Shown piece after piece: positions 7,736 through 16,215 of a stretch of 64,000 nucleotides of DNA. Position numbers and translations under genes: made by a program. This DNA is from Acerihabitans sp035013185 (lineage in GTDB: Bacteria; Pseudomonadota; Gammaproteobacteria; Enterobacterales; Enterobacteriaceae): contig NZ_JAYGJO010000001.1 in assembly GCF_035013185.1 (NCBI RefSeq), positions 186,001-250,000 on the forward strand. The letters are read 5' to 3'. Under the pieces are notes generated by a model. That model did no database searches, was not told where the DNA came from, and worked only from the letters and a program-made list of their open reading frames with translations. How positions within the stretch are numbered: position 1 is the first letter of the stretch; the number at the start of each line of letters is the position of its first letter.

Positions 7736-8947
7736 ATGAAACGTGCAGTGATTACCGGCCTGGGGATCTTATCGAGTATTGGTAATGACCAGAAAGAAGT
7801 CCTGGCATCTCTGCAACAAGGTCGCTCCGGAATTACTTTCTCTCAGGAATTGAAAGATTCTGGTATGCGTAGCCATGTTTGGGGCGACATTAAACTCGAT
7901 ACTACCGGGCTGATTGATCGTAAAATTGCGCGCTTTATGAGTGATGCTTCCATTTATGCTTACCTCTCTATGGAACAGGCGATTAAAGATTCAGGCCTAG
8001 AACCCAATCAGGTTTCCAACGATCGTACCGGGTTGATTGTCGGGTCCGGTGGCGGATCCCCGCGTAACCAGGTTGCTGGCTCCGACGGCATGCGTGCGCG
8101 TGGTTTGCGTGGTGTGGGACCTTATATGGTCACCAAAGCCATGGGGTCAGGCGTTTCCGCTTGCCTGGCAACGCCGTTTAAAATCCGCGGTATCAATTAT
8201 TCCATCAGTTCTGCCTGCTCAACCTCCGCGCACTGTATTGGCAACGCGGTGGAAATGATTCAGTTGGGCAAACAGGATGTGGTGTTCGCCGGCGGCGGTG
8301 AGGAACTGTGCTGGGAAATGGCGTGCGAATTTGATGCCATGGGTGCGTTGTCTACCCGTTATAACGAGACACCGACCAAGGCATCGCGGACCTATGATGT
8401 CAACCGCGATGGTTTTGTTATCGCCGGTGGTGGTGGTATCGTGGTGGTAGAAGAACTTGAACACGCGCTGGCGCGCGGCGCGCATATTTATGGCGAAATT
8501 ATCGGCTACGGTGCTAATTCAGACGGGGCAGACATGGTGGCGCCTTCTGGTGAAGGAGCGATCCGTTGCATGAAGATGGCGCTCAAAGATGTGGATACGC
8601 CAATTGATTATCTCAATGTGCACGGTACCTCAACGCCGGTGGGCGATCTTAAAGAGCTCTGGGCCATTCGGGAAACCTTCGGTAGCCAGCATCCGGCGTT
8701 TTCTTCCACTAAGGCCATGACCGGGCACTCCTTGGGCGCGGCCGGCGTGCATGAAACCATTTATACCCTGTTGATGTTGGAACACGGATTTATTGCCCCG
8801 AGTATCAATATCGACGAGCTCGATCCGAATGCCGAAGGCATGAACATCATTACCACGATGACGGAACGTCCGCTCACTACGGTTATGACCAACAGCTTTG
8901 GTTTCGGCGGTACCAACGCGTCGCTGGTGATGCGCAAATACCGCTAG
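7736..8947 (+). CDS. fabB: 3-oxoacyl-ACP synthase I (beta-ketoacyl-ACP synthase I)
   Basis: Condensing enzyme that elongates acyl-ACP with malonyl-ACP and is required for the unsaturated branch of fatty acid synthesis. 403 residues (E. coli 406), thiolase fold. The nucleophile Cys161 is in SSACSTSAHC; the catalytic histidines lie in NVHGTSTP (about 296) and KAMTGHSLG (about 331); the glycine-rich NSFGFGGTN is near the end. Start ATG with AGAGGT upstream. The promoter carries FadR and FabR sites, and a strong hairpin terminator follows the stop codon. Confidence 0.98.
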   Translation: MKRAVITGLGILSSIGNDQKEVLASLQQGRSGITFSQELKDSGMRSHVWGDIKLDTTGLIDRKIARFMSDASIYAYLSMEQAIKDSGLEPNQVSNDRTGLIVGSGGGSPRNQVAGSDGMRARGLRGVGPYMVTKAMGSGVSACLATPFKIRGINYSISSACSTSAHCIGNAVEMIQLGKQDVVFAGGGEELCWEMACEFDAMGALSTRYNETPTKASRTYDVNRDGFVIAGGGGIVVVEELEHALARGAHIYGEIIGYGANSDGADMVAPSGEGAIRCMKMALKDVDTPIDYLNVHGTSTPVGDLKELWAIRETFGSQHPAFSSTKAMTGHSLGAAGVHETIYTLLMLEHGFIAPSINIDELDPNAEGMNIITTMTERPLTTVMTNSFGFGGTNASLVMRKYR

Positions 8948-8977
8948 TCTACGATACGCACTCGGGTCTCGCCCGCT

Positions 8978-9008
8978 AAAGTCCCCCGGCGTCCAGCCGG
9001 GGGACTTT
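8978..9008. terminator. Bidirectional terminator between fabB and flk
   Basis: Perfect 13-base-pair stem (AAAGTCCCCCGGC 8978-8990, GCCGGGGGACTTT 8996-9008) with a five-base loop GTCCA. A-rich and T-rich flanks allow function for both fabB (rightward) and the convergent flk (leftward). Confidence 0.85.
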
Positions 9009-9051
9009 CTCACCTAATGCCTTCCCGCCGCAATGTGCCTCTGTTGCGGCC

Positions 9052-10092
9052 TCATATCAACACCCAAATCAGCACCAGTACCGCGAGCAGCGCCGCGCCA
9101 ACAATCCAACGCGAGCGGGTTAACCCCGGGGTTCTTTCCACCGGTACGGTGGCAATAAGCGGACTTAAGGCGGGTTGCAGCAATCGACTGTCGGTGGTCT
9201 GATGCTGGCTTTGTGTGCGGGTCAAGCGATGAAGAAACAAGAACTGCATCACCGCACTAACTTGGGCGGGCGTCAATATGCTTTGCGGTTGCGCGTTGAA
9301 ATGGTGCAGACAGTAATCCGCTATCGCCCGTTGCTCGTCGTCGTTGGTCGGCTGCTTAAACACGGCCTGGACTGAGGATAACGTCGGTGCAGTTTGCTGC
9401 GATAGCGTCATATGGCCCTGCAAAAATTGCATCAGCAGTTGGTAATGGCGGGCCGGGATGGGATCGCCGGATTTTAGTCCCATCATGGTCATGACGCTTT
9501 GCCTGATATCCGCCGGTGATTCACCGGTGAGCGCGGCCAGACGAATGATTTGCTGGTTTAGCGCATGATGCTCGGCCGGCAGCAGCGTTCGGTCGGTTAT
9601 CGCGGTCTGCGGCGGCTGAGGGATATTCAGTTGGCCATTTTGCAGCAGCGCCACCACCTCCAGTAATTGCGCCGGCTCCAGTTGACTTAATACGGTGTGA
9701 CCGAATTCGCGGCGGATATATTCGCTCACCGCCTGGCGGTTATTACCCTTGGGCAGTAGATCCGTCAGCTGTTGCATCAGTTGACGACCACCGTGGGTTT
9801 GCTGGGCCTGTTCGAGGCGGGTTTGCAAAAATTGCTCTGCCGGTTCGAACTGGCGCGCAGTCAGCTCACTGTCATTGGTGATATGCAATTGATGACGCAA
9901 GGCAGCCCAGATTTCCGGGGTTTTGCTATTGCTCAGCGTCATGATCTTGATAATCAATCGTTCCAGCGATGTGCGCTGTGCCGTGGTGAGCGGTTTTTCG
10001 CCATCTTTCCCAACACCGACAGATCCGCCGGTTACGGCGTCGTGGGGGGGGTCACCTGGTAAAGGTGTACCGGGACCGCTTACAGGTTGCAT
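9052..10092 (-). CDS. flk: Flagellar regulator Flk (RflH)
   Basis: Membrane-anchored regulator that in Salmonella prevents premature export of the anti-sigma factor FlgM while rings of the flagellar hook-basal body are being built. Ordered features: Pro/Gly-rich N-terminus (MQPVSGPGTPLPGDPP), a long helical Gln/Leu-rich cytoplasmic body with TSLERL and GNNRQAVSEYIRREFG, and one C-terminal transmembrane helix (WIVGAALLAVLVLIWVLI). 346 residues (E. coli 331). I chose ATG 10090-10092 over the longer frame because MQPVSGP aligns with E. coli MIQPISGP and AAGGAT precedes it. In E. coli pdxB sits upstream; here an ankyrin gene does. No flagellar structural gene is in the window. Confidence 0.9.
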   Translation of the reverse strand: MQPVSGPGTPLPGDPPHDAVTGGSVGVGKDGEKPLTTAQRTSLERLIIKIMTLSNSKTPEIWAALRHQLHITNDSELTARQFEPAEQFLQTRLEQAQQTHGGRQLMQQLTDLLPKGNNRQAVSEYIRREFGHTVLSQLEPAQLLEVVALLQNGQLNIPQPPQTAITDRTLLPAEHHALNQQIIRLAALTGESPADIRQSVMTMMGLKSGDPIPARHYQLLMQFLQGHMTLSQQTAPTLSSVQAVFKQPTNDDEQRAIADYCLHHFNAQPQSILTPAQVSAVMQFLFLHRLTRTQSQHQTTDSRLLQPALSPLIATVPVERTPGLTRSRWIVGAALLAVLVLIWVLI

Positions 10093-10197
10093 ATCACTTA
10101 TCCTTTCCCATCGGGGGCACGGGTATCGACCCGTCATGCTTCGGGTTGCGGGTGGGTTGACTGCGGGCGAATACCGAAGGCTTACCTGAGCCGTTCT

Positions 10198-10245
10198 GGA
10201 TTCACTCGTTAGCCGCCTGCCTGCGACGCGAAATCTATTGGGTAT
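10198..10245 (-). repeat. ERIC element, copy D (truncated)
   Basis: Read on the minus strand it starts ATACCC and runs through GGCGG..AACGAGTGAATCC, the left 48 bases of an ERIC element. It stops where the central palindrome GAGCTTACAT should begin. The missing half suggests a deletion at about 10197. Confidence 0.75.
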
Positions 10246-10654
10246 AGCAAATAGTGCGGCGAATCATAACAAGTTGCTGAATGTTGCGGTAGCGGGATGC
10301 GTCAGGATGGCATTTTCTGCGCCGCAGGTACGTGTCAACGCAGCAGTATTCGCAATCGCTGTGCCCGTATGACTCGGTACAGTGTAATCCCACTGTTGAT
10401 GACGTGGTAGTGATGCCGTTGCCCATGGCGAAAAAACATTGCGACAAACGCCGTTAACACCGGTGCAAGCATGATACGCCTCGACGTGTTATTGGCACTC
10501 GCACGCAGGCAGCGCATTATCTGTAAATGTAAAACGCTTATCTATACGCCAAGATAAATCTAATAAAAATAATATCTGTAGATATTAAATTCTTATTAAA
10601 CGTCTGGTGATTAGTACGGTATTTTTAATCGAAACGCTATAAATTTAAGTATCT
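10246..10654. other. Gene-free region before the ankyrin gene
   Basis: No convincing gene: the small frames on either strand lack ribosome binding sites and recognisable products. The left part has normal composition, while from about 10540 it becomes AT-rich and probably holds the promoter of the ankyrin gene, which I could not place exactly. I see no recognisable pdxB sequence here. Confidence 0.5.
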
Positions 10655-10682
10655 AAAAAAGGAAGATGCCTTCCTTTTTTTT
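10655..10682 (+). terminator. Hairpin with T run upstream of the ankyrin gene
   Basis: Arms AAAAAAGGAAG (10655-10665) and CTTCCTTTTTT (10670-10680) around ATGC, followed by more T. This is a textbook intrinsic terminator shape, yet no gene precedes it on the plus strand. Either it ends a transcript whose gene has been lost, or it is an attenuator-like element in the ankyrin gene leader, about 70 bases before the start codon. It could also work leftward. Confidence 0.6.
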
Positions 10683-10750
10683 TATTAAGTACGATTTAAT
10701 TGCCGAAACAAACACTCGTATTCATTTAATTAATAATTTACAGGTCACTT

Positions 10751-12007
10751 ATGCCTCTTATTTCTGCTTCAATAATACCGCTGGCCAGTCAGAGCGTGGT
10801 ACAATTCACTTTAGAACCTAATTCCACTATTGGTCAGCGATTTAATTCAGCGTCTAATATTGCTTATTCTCGTCAAGCTGCATTAGCTGCAATTGAAAAA
10901 AAACTCCCGAAAAATATCGTGGACGAAATTAAAGTCAGGAATGCAAGGGAGATAAAAGGCGAACCATCTCATAAGGTTGCTGATTTGCCTTATAGAGGCA
11001 ATAAAGATTGCAACTTGAGCCGTGACATGGGAGTTATTGATTACCATAGTAGCTTTAAACCATTCGAACAAGAAATCATTTCATCTGTAAAGTATCTTGA
11101 AACACTACCGTGGGAAAATGTTGGAGACTGTTATGGTAATTTGGAAATTATTAAAATGGTCGCCTCCAGTGCCACAGATAATGACCATCTCACCAAAATG
11201 ATCGCAACATATGGTATGATCATTAACACACCAATGTATAATAACAATACCTTGCTGCATTTTGCTGCCAAAAATGGGTTTTCCCCCACCGTGAAAACCT
11301 TGATCCAGTTTGGTGCGCATATTAATGTGAAAGACGTAAATGGTTTGACGCCTATGCATTGGGCCAGCAGGCAGGCTAATGTAAACGTCGTTAAATTGCT
11401 TATTAAAGGGAAGGCTTCTATTAATAGCCAAGGAATTTCTTATGCAGGAGCACATGTTAATCAGAAGGACAACCAGGGATTAACCGCACTGCATTGGGCG
11501 GCTAAGGGCGAAGCCCGAGAAACCGCTGATGAATATTCTATGCATATTGTTATCAACGATCTACGCGAAATAGCCAATTCGCTGATTAACAATAACGCCG
11601 ATATTAATCAGCAGGACAACAAAGGTTTCACCGCGTTGCATTGGGCGGTTATGACAAATTTTACGGAAATGGCGACGTTGCTTATTGAAAAGGATGCCGA
11701 TCTCAACATCGTTGATAAACAAGGACATACGGCACTCAACCATGCTAAACACCATAAAAACCAACAAATTATCGATTTAATAACCAACAAGTTAACAACC
11801 ATTACTGCTAACAATAGGCTCGGGGCCCCACGCCCTACGACAAGGCCATCCGCAGCCGTTAGCGCGCCATCTCATCAACTTTCGATGTCCTCGGCAGCAT
11901 CGCGTGCCATGCCGTGGCCGGCACATAGACTGTTTTCATCCTCAATCACCTCGGTTTTTTCCTCAATAGAGCAGGGCATGCAGCGGCTAAAACAACTGCT
12001 TTCATAA
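10751..12007 (+). CDS. Ankyrin-repeat protein of unknown function
   Basis: 418 residues. Residues 1-160 resemble nothing I know. Ankyrin repeats follow: ANK1 about 165-195 (TLLHFAAKNG), ANK2 197-227 (GLTPMHWASRQ), ANK3 242-288 (GLTALHWAAKG, with a roughly 15-residue insertion), ANK4 291-322 (GFTALHWAV), and a partial ANK5 324-347 (GHTALNHAK). Between ANK2 and ANK3 a stub ending GAHVNQKD looks like a collapsed repeat. The last 70 residues are Ser/Ala/Pro-rich and low in complexity. No signal peptide or membrane helix. The gene is visibly AT-richer than its neighbours and occupies the pdxB position between flk and usg, which suggests horizontal transfer. Ankyrin proteins bind other proteins; a host-directed effector or an intracellular scaffold are both possible. 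Confidence 0.85.
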   Translation: MPLISASIIPLASQSVVQFTLEPNSTIGQRFNSASNIAYSRQAALAAIEKKLPKNIVDEIKVRNAREIKGEPSHKVADLPYRGNKDCNLSRDMGVIDYHSSFKPFEQEIISSVKYLETLPWENVGDCYGNLEIIKMVASSATDNDHLTKMIATYGMIINTPMYNNNTLLHFAAKNGFSPTVKTLIQFGAHINVKDVNGLTPMHWASRQANVNVVKLLIKGKASINSQGISYAGAHVNQKDNQGLTALHWAAKGEARETADEYSMHIVINDLREIANSLINNNADINQQDNKGFTALHWAVMTNFTEMATLLIEKDADLNIVDKQGHTALNHAKHHKNQQIIDLITNKLTTITANNRLGAPRPTTRPSAAVSAPSHQLSMSSAASRAMPWPAHRLFSSSITSVFSSIEQGMQRLKQLLS

Positions 12008-12012
12008 GCTGT

Positions 12013-12048
12013 GTCTCAGCATCACGCTAACATTCTCCATGCTGAGAC
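12013..12048 (+). terminator. Hairpin after the ankyrin gene
   Basis: Perfect 10-base arms GTCTCAGCAT (12013-12022) and ATGCTGAGAC (12039-12048) around a 16-base loop, six bases after the stop codon. No T tract follows, so termination may be weak; it may instead protect the 3' end of the mRNA. Confidence 0.45.
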
Positions 12049-12406
12049 GATACATTCCCCTGGCCCATAGATAATGAAACCGGCAAGGGGAATGACAAAC
12101 GCCCTAACGGCCTCGCTGGCGGGACGTCGGTGGTGTCGCAGTATCGCCAGTCTAGCGGGTAAGACGTTGGGTTACCGCATTAACACCAGACAGTGTACGA
12201 TCAGGGCTGCCACTTTTAACCGAGGTGGATGACGCCCGCTTTCATCAGGTTGTCACAACCGGTTAATCACAATAGCGTTGGGATTTTGTTTCATTCAGTG
12301 GCAGAATATTCCCCCTTTGCTCGAATGGCCGGGTGCCTTACAGATTTTAATCCGGGGGGTTAATGCCTTCCGGGCGCAATTATGCACTGTCTTGGAGAGA
12401 AAATTG
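12049..12406. other. Gene-free region upstream of usg (pdxB slot)
   Basis: In E. coli pdxB (4-phosphoerythronate dehydrogenase) lies immediately upstream of usg. Here no frame of pdxB size or similarity exists, and I saw no decayed pdxB piece. The usg ribosome binding site GGAGAG is at about 12394. A longer in-frame extension of usg to 12278 has no counterpart in the family and is probably not translated. Confidence 0.5.
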
Positions 12407-13417
12407 ATGTCTGACGGCTGGAATATCGCCCTTTTAGGGGCAACAGGAGCAGTCGGTACAGCGCTGCTGGAGTTACTGCAGGAGCGTCAGTTCCCGGTTG
12501 GGGAGCTGTATTTACTGTCCAGCGAACGCAGCGCCGGCGAAACGCTGCGTTATAACGGTAAAAGCATTCTGGTGACCGACGCCGCGCAGTTTGACTGGAC
12601 GTCGGTACAGTTGGCGTTTTTCATCGCCGGCGCCGAGGCCAGCACGCTGTATGCCGAGGCCGCGTCGCAGGCAGGTTGCGTGGTGATTGATTCCAGTGGT
12701 CAGTTTGCCCTGGAACCTGACGTGCCGCTGGTGGTGCCGGGCGTTAATGACACGGTGCTGGCCGATTATCGTAACCGTAATCTGGTGGCGGTGGCTGATA
12801 GCCTGACCAGCCAACTGTTGCTGGCGGTCCGGCCGCTGACCGATCTGGCCGGCATCACACGCCTGCACGTCAGTAATTTGCTGTCGGCGTCGGGGCAGGG
12901 CAAGGTGGCGGTGGATGATCTGGCCGGTCAGAGTGCGCGCTTATTAAACGGCCTGCCCACTGAACCGGGCTTTTTTAGCCGTCAGTTAGCCTTTAATTTG
13001 CTGCCCTTGATCGCCGACGATCTGGGCAGTGTGCAGATCGAGCGCCGTCTGGTGGATCAAGTCCGCAAGGTATTGCAGGACGAGGGGTTGCCGATTTCGG
13101 TAAGCAGCGTTCAGGCCCCGGTATTTTACGGCCATGCCCAGATCGTTCATCTGGAAACCCAGCGCCCGATGGGTGCTGAGGAAGCGCGCGAGGCATTAGC
13201 GGCCCTTGAATCCATCACCCTGAGCGCTGAGGGCGATTTCCCCACGCAGGTGGAGGATGCTTCAGGTCAGGCGCATCTGAGCATCGGCTGTTTGCGTAAT
13301 GATTATGGTATGCCGGATCTGCTACAGTTCTGGTCGGTTGCGGACAACGTTCGTTTTGGCGGAGCGCTGATGGCGCTATTGACTGCTGAGCTGTTGGTGG
13401 CGGAGTATTTTTATTAA
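12407..13417 (+). CDS. usg: Usg protein, aspartate-semialdehyde dehydrogenase-like
   Basis: 336 residues, paralogue of aspartate-semialdehyde dehydrogenase of uncertain function. The N-terminal NAD(P)-binding loop is GATGAVGTALLELL. At the position of the catalytic cysteine of true Asd enzymes the sequence reads LLSASGQGK, so the Cys is replaced (Ser/Ala region) and normal dehydrogenase chemistry is unlikely; this is typical of Usg. Start ATG 12407 chosen because MSDGWNIALLG aligns with E. coli MSEGWNIAVLG and GGAGA precedes it. Stop and truA start overlap (TAATG), so the two are translationally coupled. Confidence 0.93.
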   Translation: MSDGWNIALLGATGAVGTALLELLQERQFPVGELYLLSSERSAGETLRYNGKSILVTDAAQFDWTSVQLAFFIAGAEASTLYAEAASQAGCVVIDSSGQFALEPDVPLVVPGVNDTVLADYRNRNLVAVADSLTSQLLLAVRPLTDLAGITRLHVSNLLSASGQGKVAVDDLAGQSARLLNGLPTEPGFFSRQLAFNLLPLIADDLGSVQIERRLVDQVRKVLQDEGLPISVSSVQAPVFYGHAQIVHLETQRPMGAEEAREALAALESITLSAEGDFPTQVEDASGQAHLSIGCLRNDYGMPDLLQFWSVADNVRFGGALMALLTAELLVAEYFY

Positions 13418-14238
13418 TGTTGCGGGACGTCACCGGCGATAAGCCGGCAACCAAAAGAATTGCCTTGGGTATTGAATACGACGGCAGCCGTTACTACGGC
13501 TGGCAACGGCAATCTGAGGTCAGTAGTGTTCAGGCCTGTCTGGAGCAGGCCCTGTCCAAAGTAGCCGATGAACCGATTTCGGTATTGTGCGCCGGGCGTA
13601 CCGATGCCGGCGTACACGCCACCGGACAGGTGGTGCACTTTGACACCCGGGCGCAGCGTGCGGACGCCGCATGGACGCTAGGGGTGAACGCTAATCTGCC
13701 GTCTGATGTTGCGGTGCGCTGGGTACGCAGCGTAGCCGATGATTTTCACGCGCGTTTTAGCGCAATAGCACGACGCTATCGGTATATTATCTATAATCAC
13801 CCTTACCGGCCGGCGATACTGTCTCATGGCGTGACGCATTTTTACCATCAGTTGGATGAGCATAAGATGATGCGCGCTGGCGCATACCTGCTGGGTGAGC
13901 ATGATTTTACGTCGTTTCGCGCACTGCACTGCCAATCGCATTCACCGTGGCGCAATATTATCCACTTAACCGTGACCCGGCGCGGCGACTATGTGGTGGT
14001 GGATATTAAAGCGAATGCTTTTTTGCATCATATGGTACGCAATATCGTCGGCAGTCTGATGGAAGTGGGATGCGGCAACCGTCCCGAGGCCTGGGTTGCC
14101 GAGGTGCTGGCGGCACAGGATCGCGCCCTGGCGGCGGCGACAGCCAAGGCGGAAGGGCTGTACATGGTGGCGGTGGATTATCCCAGCCGTTTTGATTTGC
14201 CTTTGTCTTCCCTGGGGCCGTTATTTCTTCAGGATTAA
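13417..14238 (+). CDS. truA: tRNA pseudouridine(38-40) synthase
   Basis: Converts uridines 38, 39 and 40 in the anticodon arm of many tRNAs to pseudouridine. 273 residues (E. coli 270). The catalytic Asp63 lies in the family signature CAGRTDAGVHATGQ; other landmarks are IALGIEYDGSRYYGWQRQ, FHARFSAIARRYRYIIYN and KANAFLHHMVRNIVGSL. The ATG overlaps the usg stop codon by one base. Absence of TruA affects translation of the his operon leader in enteric bacteria. Confidence 0.98.
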   Translation: MLRDVTGDKPATKRIALGIEYDGSRYYGWQRQSEVSSVQACLEQALSKVADEPISVLCAGRTDAGVHATGQVVHFDTRAQRADAAWTLGVNANLPSDVAVRWVRSVADDFHARFSAIARRYRYIIYNHPYRPAILSHGVTHFYHQLDEHKMMRAGAYLLGEHDFTSFRALHCQSHSPWRNIIHLTVTRRGDYVVVDIKANAFLHHMVRNIVGSLMEVGCGNRPEAWVAEVLAAQDRALAAATAKAEGLYMVAVDYPSRFDLPLSSLGPLFLQD

Positions 14239-14277
14239 CGGTTTAAAACTCTTTGTGGCGCCTGTGAGAGAGACATC

Positions 14278-14931
14278 ATGGACTTTGTTAGACTTATCAT
14301 TGACTTTATTTTGCATATCGATGTTCACCTAGCAGAATTGGTGGCGCAATATGGTGTCTGGGTCTACGCCATTTTGTTCCTGATTCTGTTTTGTGAAACC
14401 GGGTTGGTGGTAACGCCGTTTTTGCCGGGGGATTCGTTGTTATTTGTCGCCGGCGCGCTGGCGGCGTTACCGTCTAACCAACTCGATGTGCATACTATGG
14501 CACTGCTCATGGCGTTGGCGGCGGTACTGGGTGATGCAGTCAATTATACTATCGGACGGTTGTTCGGTGAAAAATTGTTCAGTAACCCCGATTCAAAACT
14601 GTTCCGGCGTAGCTATTTGGATAAAACCCATCAGTTCTACGCACGCCATGGCGGCAAAACCATTATCTTGGCGCGTTTTGTGCCGATAGTGCGAACCTTT
14701 GCGCCATTTGTCGCGGGTATGGGGCATATGTCCTACCGGCATTTTGCTCTGTTTAATATCACCGGCGGCGTGTTGTGGGTGGCACTGTTTACCTATGCAG
14801 GTTATTGGTTTGGTGATTTGCCGGTGGTACAGGAAAATCTTAAATTACTGATTGTCGGCATTATCGTGTTGTCAATATTGCCGGGTGTGATCGAAATATG
14901 GCGGCATAAACGCGCGGCCTCCCGCCCCTAG
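14278..14931 (+). CDS. dedA: DedA family inner-membrane protein
   Basis: 217 residues (E. coli 219), polytopic SNARE-associated/DedA family protein; family members act in envelope homeostasis and undecaprenyl-phosphate or phospholipid flipping. Signatures seen: FCETGLVVTPFLPGDSLLFVAG, the conserved acidic/proline re-entrant region, and GKTIILARFVPIVRTFAPFVAGMGHM with the family Arg residues. Lies 39 bases after truA in the same direction, so probably in the usg-truA-dedA transcript as in E. coli. Confidence 0.96.
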   Translation: MDFVRLIIDFILHIDVHLAELVAQYGVWVYAILFLILFCETGLVVTPFLPGDSLLFVAGALAALPSNQLDVHTMALLMALAAVLGDAVNYTIGRLFGEKLFSNPDSKLFRRSYLDKTHQFYARHGGKTIILARFVPIVRTFAPFVAGMGHMSYRHFALFNITGGVLWVALFTYAGYWFGDLPVVQENLKLLIVGIIVLSILPGVIEIWRHKRAASRP

Positions 14932-15144
14932 GCAAACCACCGTTGGCTGTTGGGTATGGGTAAATGATGAGCAGTGAGCAGAGTTTTCTATCCCAACTGG
15001 TTGGCGGTTATGGTTTAATAGGCAACATTTTTAATGGCTATTGTTTTTCATATCGAAAAGACGGCACGGCAGGTTACGCCGGCATGATGGTCAAAGCGTG
15101 AATAGCGGACTGGCGCTTGCCAGGTTCAAACAGAAAGGTTATCG

Positions 15145-16065
15145 ATGAGCTGGATTGAACGAATTCTCAATAAGAGCACTATCACCCCAGCGCGTAGGGC
15201 CAATATCCCAGAAGGCGTGTGGACGAAATGTGATAGCTGCGGGCAGGTACTGTATCGGGCTGAGCTTGAACGCAACCTGGATGTTTGCCCCAAGTGCGAT
15301 CATCATATGCGCATGACTGCACGGGCCCGCCTACATGCCTTTTTGGATAAAGGCAGCGAAGTGGAGCTGGGTAGCGAACTCGAGCCAAGGGATATCCTGA
15401 AATTCAAGGATTCCAAAAAATACAAGGATCGCCTGGCGGCGGCGCAAAAGGCCACCGACGAAAAAGACGCGCTGGTGGTGATGAAAGGCACGTTATTTGA
15501 TATGCCGGTGGTGGTGGCGTCCTTTGAATTTGCTTTTATCGGCGGTTCCATGTCCTCGGTGGTCGGCGCGCGGTTTGTGCGTGCGGTTGAGCAGGCTCTG
15601 GAAGACGAATGTCCGCTGGTCTGCTTCTCCGCCAGCGGCGGCGCGCGGATGCAGGAAGCCTTGCTTTCGTTGATGCAGATGGCGAAGACCAGCGCTGCCC
15701 TGGCACGACTGCGGGAGCGCCGGTTACCCTATATTTCGGTCTTGACCGATCCGACCATGGGGGGGGTTTCAGCCAGTCTGGCCATGCTGGGCGATCTTAA
15801 CATTGCTGAACCCAAGGCGTTGATCGGTTTTGCCGGCCCGCGGGTGATTGAGCAAACGGTGCGGGAAAAACTGCCTGCGGGTTTTCAGCGCAGCGAATTT
15901 TTGCTTGAGAAAGGCGCCATTGATATGATCGTGCGTCGGCCCGAAATGCGGCTAAAGCTCGCCAGCCTGTTGGCTAAAATGAGCCACCGGCCGCAGCCTG
16001 AAGCGCAGCATGCCCACGAACCGAAAGCCGATATCACGCCGCCTGAGCACCAGGACGAAATCTAG
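15145..16065 (+). CDS. accD: Acetyl-CoA carboxylase carboxyltransferase subunit beta
   Basis: Beta subunit of the carboxyltransferase that moves CO2 from carboxybiotin to acetyl-CoA, forming malonyl-CoA, the first committed step of fatty acid synthesis; works with AccA. 306 residues (E. coli 304). Four-cysteine zinc ribbon at the N-terminus: Cys29, Cys32, Cys48 and Cys51 (CDSCG...CPKCD). The crotonase-like core includes CFSASGGARMQEALLSLMQM and TDPTMGGVSASLAMLGD, with GFAGPRVIEQTVREKLP. The tail is His/Pro/Glu rich and variable. Preceded by GAAAGG and a 213-base intergenic region presumably holding its promoter. Confidence 0.98.
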   Translation: MSWIERILNKSTITPARRANIPEGVWTKCDSCGQVLYRAELERNLDVCPKCDHHMRMTARARLHAFLDKGSEVELGSELEPRDILKFKDSKKYKDRLAAAQKATDEKDALVVMKGTLFDMPVVVASFEFAFIGGSMSSVVGARFVRAVEQALEDECPLVCFSASGGARMQEALLSLMQMAKTSAALARLRERRLPYISVLTDPTMGGVSASLAMLGDLNIAEPKALIGFAGPRVIEQTVREKLPAGFQRSEFLLEKGAIDMIVRRPEMRLKLASLLAKMSHRPQPEAQHAHEPKADITPPEHQDEI

Positions 16066-16215
16066 GCCGTATTCCCGCCGGGGCGTGTTGGCAGTGACAC
16101 CCCGGCAGTGTAAGCCTGGAGCCCGGTCTTGGCCGCCTGGACACTGTATCAGCATGGTTATGCCTAATAGATCATGGTTAACGTGATTGCTACTAAATAG
16201 TCAACAACGGGACGT

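Noticed and set aside
10235..10517. Two overlapping minus-strand small frames (60-70 codons) upstream of the ankyrin gene
   Set aside because: No start signals, no similarity to known proteins, and the first overlaps an ERIC remnant.
12278..12406. N-terminal extension of usg by 43 codons
   Set aside because: E. coli Usg begins at the residue matching ATG 12407, which has a proper ribosome site; the extension is not family-like.
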